DNA of 26,765 nt, from the IMG/VR virus record IMGVR_UViG_3300005911_000008, positions 1-26,765 of that record; one strand, written 5' to 3'. The translations under genes and the position numbers were made by a program. Position 1 is the first letter of the stretch. The number at the start of each line of letters is the position of its first letter. Under the pieces are notes generated by a model that was not told the DNA's origin, did no database searches, and was given only the letters and a program-made list of their open reading frames with translations. Origin of the DNA: a virus. Below are positions 21,751 to 26,765 of this stretch, in pieces.

Positions 21751-22653
21751 TTAGGCTACTAAAATTTTCAGTGAGTTTGAAATATAGGTCAAGTAAATAG
21801 GCACTGAGTCCTCATCGTGCGCTTGAATGATTGCCCATTCACCCGCTGCCAATGTTGTTGCTGTTTCCCCAACCATCTTGGTAATTGTAAGCGTGTAGCT
21901 CCCATTTCCATTTGGAACAACCGAGTCCACCGTTACCACCAATCCGGTATTGTCTTTTAGTACTGAGAAATCAGTATACAACAACGTTGCCGGATCATCA
22001 CCTGAACCACGCTTTTGAATCTTAACAATAACCTCTTTAGCTGCATATGCAGTTGTAATATGCATACTCAGTGCAGCCGGTACATAATCAAAAAGGTCAC
22101 TGTAAGGCATATCTTCAAGGTCTACCTGCACAACATCCTCAAATTCACTGTACGAATCAAAGAATATGTACATAGGGAACGATTGATTTTTGTCTTCCGG
22201 TGGCAATCCTGCTTTGAATCCTAACTTACACCTGAAACCTTTTAGCGTTCCGCCTGTGATCCTTGTAGCCCACATTTTATTTCCCTGAAACGTTGGGAAG
22301 AACTCAAACCAGGTATCGGTTAATGAATGCAGGTATTTGTAATCACAGATCGAAGCATCCAGATAGATAACTCCTCTCGGGATCGGCGTTGATCCGATCG
22401 AACTTTTACCAAGTGGAGATGTGATAATCTCAACATCGTCACTAGTATTTTCGAAGTAAAGCACGGGCAAGGCTATTGCGTCTCTGGTATCATCGTTAAT
22501 CAACGCCAGAACAGAATGCCAAGCTGTCGCGCTTCCAATGGTGGTATCCGTCCAGGCTGTCGCGCCTTTCTTTTGAAGGATGCCGCCATTCATTTTTTCT
22601 AACAGTGAAGCACAATCGCCCCATCCGCTAAAATATGCATTTGTACAACTCAT
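21751..22653 (-). CDS. major tail tube protein candidate
   Basis: The 300-residue protein lies between the connector genes and the tape-measure group, which is where the tube protein belongs. The sequence is beta-rich: VLYFENTSDDVEIITSPLGKSS, then GVIYLDASICDYKYLHSLTD, then FRCKLGFKAGLPPEDK and FDSYSEFEDVVQVDLEDMP. The C-terminal 80 residues (SVVPNGNGSYTLTITKMVGE and beyond) look like an added Ig-like domain, common as a surface decoration of tail tubes. Its A-rich leader (22654-22681) fits a highly expressed virion gene in Bacteroidota. There is no sheath gene near it, in line with a non-contractile tail. Confidence 0.65.
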   Translation of the reverse strand: MSCTNAYFSGWGDCASLLEKMNGGILQKKGATAWTDTTIGSATAWHSVLALINDDTRDAIALPVLYFENTSDDVEIITSPLGKSSIGSTPIPRGVIYLDASICDYKYLHSLTDTWFEFFPTFQGNKMWATRITGGTLKGFRCKLGFKAGLPPEDKNQSFPMYIFFDSYSEFEDVVQVDLEDMPYSDLFDYVPAALSMHITTAYAAKEVIVKIQKRGSGDDPATLLYTDFSVLKDNTGLVVTVDSVVPNGNGSYTLTITKMVGETATTLAAGEWAIIQAHDEDSVPIYLTYISNSLKILVA

Positions 22654-22681
22654 TGTTTATTTGTTTTTGTTTTGTTTTGTT
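22654..22681 (-). promoter_or_regulatory. A-rich translation leader of the tail tube gene
   Basis: On the minus strand this leader is made of repeated AAAAC and AAAAAC units directly before the ATG, with no Shine-Dalgarno site. In Bacteroidota, A-rich, unstructured upstream bases raise translation. The repeat also looks like a slippage-prone simple sequence. Confidence 0.5.
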
Positions 22682-22687
22682 TAAAAT

Positions 22688-23167
22688 TTATGCCGTTAAT
22701 GTCCTAACTAAATACCTTACATTAACCCTGTTACCGCTCCATATTGACGCGGCTACATTGAAATCTTTTGTTAAATTGTTAGTTGATTGTTTAAAGGAAT
22801 AAGTTGGATAAATAAAATAAATATTATTCCCACTTGCTGATGATATAGCACTAGCTACGGCAGCACCATCTACTGTAAAACCTATACCATTAATAGACCC
22901 CTGTGGGCGCATCTCTATTTTCTCAATAACTTCGAGCGTAGCCAGAACTTTGATAGTTTTATTTGCACTAATGTTATTTTCTTCGTACCATGTAACACTA
23001 CCGGATAACGTTTCTACAACATCTTCAACATAAGGCTTTAAAGCGAACTTCTTATTCTTAGCAGCCGCCGCCGACTCGCTGACGTCAACAATCTCTATCA
23101 TATCTCCAGTCGCCAAGTCAGCAGCAGCCAACTCATCATATCCGGTTATTTTAGCCTTTCCGCTCAT
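22688..23167 (-). CDS. virion protein with fibre-type N-terminus, 159 aa
   Basis: The N-terminus, KITGYDELAAADLATGDMIEIVDVSE followed by KNKKFALKP, follows a pattern of phage fibre and decoration proteins in Bacteroidota: an 'I-L-A' helix, a T/D-G-D turn, then I-x-I-V-D and K-x-F-x-L. The second half is a beta-rich domain (VTWYEENNISANKTIKVLATLEV, then GSINGIGFTVDGAAVAS). It sits between head-tail completion genes and the tail tube, so it could decorate the capsid or the tail tube rather than be a long fibre. Its ATG at 23167 is four bases after the previous stop. Confidence 0.5.
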   Translation of the reverse strand: MSGKAKITGYDELAAADLATGDMIEIVDVSESAAAAKNKKFALKPYVEDVVETLSGSVTWYEENNISANKTIKVLATLEVIEKIEMRPQGSINGIGFTVDGAAVASAISSASGNNIYFIYPTYSFKQSTNNLTKDFNVAASIWSGNRVNVRYLVRTLTA

Positions 23168-23170
23168 AGT

Positions 23171-23731
23171 TTACCCTTCTGTTATTCTAATCCTGTCATC
23201 TTCTGTTATTCTAACAGTCGCCGCCTCGTTACAATCCAGCACCCGCAAATTCAATCCACTAACCACAATCGCATCAAGTGCATCGTTCCCGATTCTTAAC
23301 GAATTACCGAACTCGTCACCCGTTCCCCAGTATAACCGATCAATTTTTGTATGCTCGTAATCATCATCTGATACAACTAAATTGCTTTGTTTGAGATATT
23401 TGATTAACAGATCATAAATCGGTATCAATGTAGGTGTGAAGGTGTTTGTGTATCGGTTTTCCGCTTTGTATGTAGGACTCGTTTGGGTCATTATAACAAG
23501 TGTAACGTCCTCAACTGTTGTACCGTTCAGATTAACTTTTTCTTGAAAGTCCTGAAACAATGCTATCAATGGATATTTACTATACTTGAATGTCTCTGAC
23601 GCTGATTTTTTAGATAGAATATTGAATATCTCAAGCGGGTGGCCATACAGATAATATGGTTCCTCGGCCTCACTATCGTAAGCAAGCCTTACCTGTTCAA
23701 CAACATCACCTATTCTATCGACGAAATTCAT
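23171..23731 (-). CDS. tail completion or tail terminator candidate
   Basis: I place the start at the ATG at 23731 (MNFVDRIGDVVEQV), because it overlaps the previous stop in ATGA; an in-frame TTG nine bases upstream would add only three residues. The 186-residue protein has an alpha/beta layout: a first helix with FVDRIGDVVEQVRLAYD, a strand with PLIALFQDF, VTLVIMTQTSPTY, then a C-terminal part with GLNLRVLDC. This arrangement, an N-terminal helix and a central sheet of about 60-130 residues, resembles tail completion proteins of siphophages. Position directly after the connector-like gene and before the tube supports it. Confidence 0.55.
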   Translation of the reverse strand: MNFVDRIGDVVEQVRLAYDSEAEEPYYLYGHPLEIFNILSKKSASETFKYSKYPLIALFQDFQEKVNLNGTTVEDVTLVIMTQTSPTYKAENRYTNTFTPTLIPIYDLLIKYLKQSNLVVSDDDYEHTKIDRLYWGTGDEFGNSLRIGNDALDAIVVSGLNLRVLDCNEAATVRITEDDRIRITEG

Positions 23732-24255
23732 ATGCCCCAAACATTAATATTATCAAGTTCAGTAAATACCCATTCAGGATAATCGCTTTCATTCTCAGAT
23801 AAAAATGAATACAGAGAATCATAAGGATAGCCCACGCCCTGAGCAAGTTGTTCCAACTTAGTCCAAGCAAACACCAACTTTTGAACGATTGAAGCGTTCT
23901 CTGAGTTTTCAGATTGTAGCTTTAATTCGCCAACATTTCCAGTCACCGTTGATCGGCTTTGTAACCAATAGAAAAAAACATAATACGCTATCAAGGATAT
24001 TAAGTCATCGTTTGCTAGGCCATTCCATTTGCACGTGTATTCACCAACGGTGTATTCCTTGCCCTCAACAATGTCCTTAATCCGTTGCGGTGAGGTGGTA
24101 ACATCGTAAGCTTCTACCAGTACCCATAATTCATAACCTAACAACTTTTGCAAAATCTCCTTTTCATATCGGGTGATGTATGCGGTCAAATCGTTATAGT
24201 CTGAATCTGGAATGTTAATATCCTTAACAAAATATGTTTTATCTATCAATGACAT
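23728..24255 (-). CDS. head-tail connector (adaptor) candidate
   Basis: This 175-residue, mostly helical protein starts MSLIDKTYFVKDINIPDSDYNDLTAYITRYEKEIL. The NxPDSDYNDLxxYIxRYExEILxxLLG opening followed by a Trp-rich helix block (DLISLIAYYVFFYWLQ) is a pattern I associate with Bacteroidota phage connector proteins (DUF6712-type, recalled, not searched). In HK97-like phages such a protein sits under the portal and receives the tail. Gene order, after the capsid genes and before the tail completion gene, agrees. The start overlaps the 55-residue gene by 17 bases. Confidence 0.55.
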   Translation of the reverse strand: MSLIDKTYFVKDINIPDSDYNDLTAYITRYEKEILQKLLGYELWVLVEAYDVTTSPQRIKDIVEGKEYTVGEYTCKWNGLANDDLISLIAYYVFFYWLQSRSTVTGNVGELKLQSENSENASIVQKLVFAWTKLEQLAQGVGYPYDSLYSFLSENESDYPEWVFTELDNINVWGI

Positions 24256-24406
24256 CTTTTATCTTTTTTTTCTTAGTTACAATAGTAAGAATGCCTTTTG
24301 ACTCCAACAGTTTGGCGCGTTGCTTTTCCATTTGCAGGATGGAACCGGGCATCTTTAACCCGGTTTCACCTGCTAATTTTATAATCTCAACTTTTACTTT
24401 GGCCAT
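24239..24406 (-). CDS. small virion-region protein, 55 aa
   Basis: Found by hand in the gap between the exported protein and the connector. It starts MAKVKVEIIKLAGETGLKMPGS and has MEKQRAKLLESKGILTIV before a KKKKIKDVIDR tail. The pattern 'V-x-x-L-x-G-x-x-G-x-x-P-G-x-x-x-M-x-x-x-x-A-x-x-L-x-x-x-G' matches small SH3-like proteins often found near phage head-tail genes. The ATG is two bases after the previous stop and the end overlaps the connector start by 17 bases. The function is unknown; a head-completion or decoration part is possible. Confidence 0.6.
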   Translation of the reverse strand: MAKVKVEIIKLAGETGLKMPGSILQMEKQRAKLLESKGILTIVTKKKKIKDVIDR

Positions 24407-24408
24407 TT

Positions 24409-24858
24409 TTAATCTGGATAAAATAGTTTGAAGTCGAGTTTGTTGACCTTACTCACACCTGTACCCGTTCCGGTCAGCACAATTTTAAATTGCGTCCATC
24501 TGGTTTCAGTTGTACTTGTGGAAGTAATATCAATCTTTGAATCAACGCCCTGATCTACATTTGCACTTGACGCGAGAGACACCCAAGCAGCGTCATCAAA
24601 GTTTCGACCGAATAAAGTCATTACCATTGCTGTATGGTTTCCGCTTACTGAGTCGCAATCAATTAATATGTGCTGTGTAGTTGGCCATTTGGTATTTGAT
24701 TTAATCCATAATTCAACCGCCACCTCATCTGTGATAGTCACATCCTTAGTAGATGTATAATAAGTCTGTTCACCTCTGTTATAAAGGGTGTATGATTGAG
24801 CGTCAATAGTACAGACGAACCCAATCAAAATGCCTAAAATAATTACTAGCTTTCTCAT
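24409..24858 (-). CDS. exported beta-rich protein within the head genes
   Basis: The protein has a clear Sec signal peptide, MRKLVIILGILIGFVCTIDA, cleaved before Gln21. The mature 129 residues are beta-rich (SYTLYNRGEQTYYTST, then VTITDEVAVELWIKSN, then TRWTQFKIVLTGTGTG), and the ends suggest a jelly-roll or carbohydrate-binding fold, though no ligand residues can be named. A perfect AAGGAGG ribosome site precedes the ATG. It stands between the major capsid gene and the connector genes, where an exported protein is unexpected; it could be a decoration protein, or a host-surface protein carried by the phage. Confidence 0.6.
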   Translation of the reverse strand: MRKLVIILGILIGFVCTIDAQSYTLYNRGEQTYYTSTKDVTITDEVAVELWIKSNTKWPTTQHILIDCDSVSGNHTAMVMTLFGRNFDDAAWVSLASSANVDQGVDSKIDITSTSTTETRWTQFKIVLTGTGTGVSKVNKLDFKLFYPD

Positions 24859-24863
24859 TGTTT

Positions 24864-24870
24864 CCTCCTT
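24864..24870 (-). promoter_or_regulatory. strong Shine-Dalgarno site
   Basis: On the minus strand AAGGAGG, a full complement of the 16S rRNA tail, ends five bases before the ATG at 24858. Such strong sites are rare in this window and in Bacteroidota, which makes high or independent translation of the exported protein likely. Confidence 0.8.
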
Positions 24871-24872
24871 AT

Positions 24873-26192
24873 TTATGCAGTTGTTATTGTTGCTAAATCA
24901 GTTGCTAATACACCTTTCATAAGTGAGTTTGCATTGTAAACAGGAAGCATTACCTTGCCTTCTATTTTCACGGTAACCAGGTCAGCAATAAAGTTACTTG
25001 CATGTGCATCAGTGGCCAAGATTTCAATAGGGCCATTAAATAAAAGTTGCATGTTTGATGGTGCAATTGCTCCAACTATGTATTCACCCACTACCATATC
25101 AGCGGTTTCAACTTGTCTCATTCCAAATGCACCATTATAACCCTGGTTGTTAGGCTGCAAGAATGTTGCAGGGCTTACGAAGTCAGCAATCGTATTCTTT
25201 GAACTTGTTAAAATAGTTCCCGAATAAGGATTGATTAAGTAAGTGTTTGCAACGTAATTATACAGGCCATTCATTTCACCTTTAGCACAATTCAGCACAT
25301 CAAAATAATTCGCGTTTGGAATTTTAGTAGCAAGATTGGTTCCTGCAAACGAATTTGCGAAGGCGTCAAGTCCTTTCAGGTCGTTAGCTGCAACCATACC
25401 CGCGCCACTACCGGCACCGGCAATGGACTGAGTGTTCAGCTCTTTGATAAACATCTGCATCAAGCGATTACGGACATATTGATTCAACCATGAAGCATTT
25501 TGCAATGCTGAACGGCTGATCTCAATAAATGCCGTGATCCTTGTCGCATATGCTGTACCCATTTCAAAGTCCATTGTAGACTCCGGAGAGTTTCCGTTTT
25601 CAGCTGCTGCCGCTGTGGCATCTGTTAACCCGGCTGCACGTTCGGTAGGATATTCCAATGAAGAGCTGTTAATACTTCCAGTTGGAAGCAACAACCTTAC
25701 ATCAAAGTTCTCCATCTGCGGTCCTTGTGGAATTTGGAAAGGCATTACTGGCTGCATCGCTCCGGCTCCAACTCCATAAGTTGCAGTTGTGAAGTCAATG
25801 TCCTTAGTTTCAAAACTAAATGTTGCCTTTGATGTTTTACCATCTGCAAAATCTTTGAACTCTTTTGTACTCAACCCATCATCCAGTACTGATCCAAATG
25901 TTTTGTGCTGTTCAGTTGGCTTAAATGTCTGCATCAATTTGGCCATTGTTTCGCCTTGAATCTTTGACGCTTCGTGCAGTTTCTTAAGTTCTTCTTTCAT
26001 TTTAACTTCGGCCTCAGTGCTTACCAGTATCTTACCAAGTAAATCCTTTTGGTCCATCACCATCCGCGCCCATTCGTCTTTGGAAACGGCTTTTTGCATT
26101 AATACGTTGTACTCTGCAAACTTCGCATTTATTGCGGCTGCGAGTAGCTCCGGGGTCTGCAAATTATCCCCTGTTAATTTGTCTTCTGCCAT
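24873..26192 (-). CDS. major capsid protein, HK97 fold
   Basis: The 439-residue protein has an N-terminal helical part (about 1-100) typical of the cleaved delta or scaffold domain, then a capsid domain starting near FTTATYGVGAGAMQPVMPFQIPQ. Regular HK97-type features are the P-domain long helix (LNQYVRNRLMQMFIKELNTQ, about 235-255), the N-arm and E-loop region with TGSINSSSLEYPTERAAGLTD, and a C-terminal strand with SNFIADLVTVKIEGKVMLPV. It forms the icosahedral shell and is matured by the protease next to it. Its leader is A-rich without a Shine-Dalgarno site. The start ATG at 26192 lies 14 bases after the protease stop. Confidence 0.9.
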   Translation of the reverse strand: MAEDKLTGDNLQTPELLAAAINAKFAEYNVLMQKAVSKDEWARMVMDQKDLLGKILVSTEAEVKMKEELKKLHEASKIQGETMAKLMQTFKPTEQHKTFGSVLDDGLSTKEFKDFADGKTSKATFSFETKDIDFTTATYGVGAGAMQPVMPFQIPQGPQMENFDVRLLLPTGSINSSSLEYPTERAAGLTDATAAAAENGNSPESTMDFEMGTAYATRITAFIEISRSALQNASWLNQYVRNRLMQMFIKELNTQSIAGAGSGAGMVAANDLKGLDAFANSFAGTNLATKIPNANYFDVLNCAKGEMNGLYNYVANTYLINPYSGTILTSSKNTIADFVSPATFLQPNNQGYNGAFGMRQVETADMVVGEYIVGAIAPSNMQLLFNGPIEILATDAHASNFIADLVTVKIEGKVMLPVYNANSLMKGVLATDLATITTA

Positions 26193-26206
26193 TATTACTA
26201 ATTTTT

Positions 26207-26752
26207 TTAAAAGTTTATTAACTGATAAAGTGAGTGTAAATCGGCTTTTTCCTGTCGAGTGTAGAAAGACGGCTCCAGCAAAAGTGATTCAAATGTATTT
26301 AAAGTGTCTTTTACGACGGCTTCTTTTTGTTCTTTTACATCTATTGTGGGCGTCTTTTCATTTGCGGCCCACGTTGTTATTGTTGATACCTCAAAGAGTT
26401 TTAGTTCTAAAATATCAATACCTGTATCATTCTTTCTCGATTTAGTTGGTATGAATCCCATTGAATGATGGTTTATGATTCCATCTTCATACATTGTGTA
26501 AACATCATTTGCTGTTGCAGTTCTTGCCATTTTAGACCATACCCAGGGGCCGGATTCATCCTCTCCCATTTCTTTAATCAATCCAATAGGTAAGGCAGCT
26601 GGATTGCTTTTAAATTCATGGTTAATATAGTGGCGTATCATCGCCTTGCCTTCTGGCCCTTGCTCTTTTGTGGTTTTTGTCGTTGCGCCTTTATGGAGTA
26701 CATCACCATCATTGTCAACGTTATCAAAAGCCCCGTAGTAAAATTTAACCAT
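26207..26752 (-). CDS. HK97-type prohead protease, perhaps 5'-truncated
   Basis: The protein digests the scaffold or delta part of capsid subunits during head maturation. The FDNVDNDGDVLHKGATTKT stretch (9-27) is the standard N-terminal beta hairpin, RHYINHE (40-46) gives the catalytic His region, and HHSMGF (95-100) has Ser97 as the likely nucleophile. After position 120 comes ELKLFEVSTITTWAANEKT, also typical. The ATG at 26752 gives 181 residues, but the frame is open upstream to the window edge (positions 26753-26765), and most relatives have a few more residues before the first strand, so the true start may lie outside. It precedes the capsid gene as expected. Confidence 0.85.
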   Translation of the reverse strand: MVKFYYGAFDNVDNDGDVLHKGATTKTTKEQGPEGKAMIRHYINHEFKSNPAALPIGLIKEMGEDESGPWVWSKMARTATANDVYTMYEDGIINHHSMGFIPTKSRKNDTGIDILELKLFEVSTITTWAANEKTPTIDVKEQKEAVVKDTLNTFESLLLEPSFYTRQEKADLHSLYQLINF

Positions 26753-26765
26753 ACGTTGCTTTCCG

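Overview
The window is a block of a tailed-phage genome (a free virus or a prophage; it shows no integrase, repressor, tRNA or clear host gene). The host is most likely a member of the Bacteroidota. The evidence is one near-perfect Bacteroides-type promoter (TTTG, 20 bases, TAnnTTTG), A-rich leaders where most bacteria would carry a Shine-Dalgarno site, several Sec signal peptides whose predicted cleavage leaves an N-terminal Gln, and a lipoprotein with an acidic stretch right after the lipobox Cys. Every credible gene lies on the minus strand, so the map reads from right to left.

Right part, 26752 to 7091, is the virion and lysis block. It runs: HK97-type prohead protease (possibly cut by the window edge), HK97-fold major capsid protein, an exported beta-rich protein, a 55-residue protein, two head-tail connector candidates, a 159-residue fibre-like protein, the tail tube candidate, three small genes in the tail-chaperone position, a 940-residue tape measure, two tail-tip proteins, three fibre-like adhesins with signal peptides, and then six small or membrane-anchored proteins that hold the lysis functions (holin-like protein, DUF5675-like protein, membrane-anchored coiled coils). 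A tape measure and one tube protein without a sheath point to a siphovirus. Terminase and portal are absent and would be expected just beyond the right edge.

The middle, 6763 to 7090, has no gene. It holds a rho-independent terminator for the virion block, then an unusual array of inverted GTTAC/GTAAC repeats, then a consensus promoter that drives the left block.

Left part, 6762 to 1, is a nucleic-acid and accessory block: a 44-residue leader gene, a zinc-ribbon protein, a probable surface lipoprotein, a DUF1351-like coiled-coil protein, an OB-like protein, a YqaJ-type exonuclease, a run of six very small coupled genes, a SNF2/DEAD-type helicase, a beta-class DNA methyltransferase, and the start of a protein built of 15-residue charged repeats. 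Exonuclease, OB-like protein and helicase suggest recombination-dependent DNA processing; the methyltransferase probably protects or marks phage DNA.

Almost every junction is an ATGA or TAATG overlap, so translation is coupled through long transcripts. Six small genes not obvious from long reading frames were found by hand at 3084-3263, 3263-3436, 3636-3773, 6628-6762 and 24239-24406, plus the partial gene at 1-162. Function calls rest on motif recognition and gene order, since no database search could be run.
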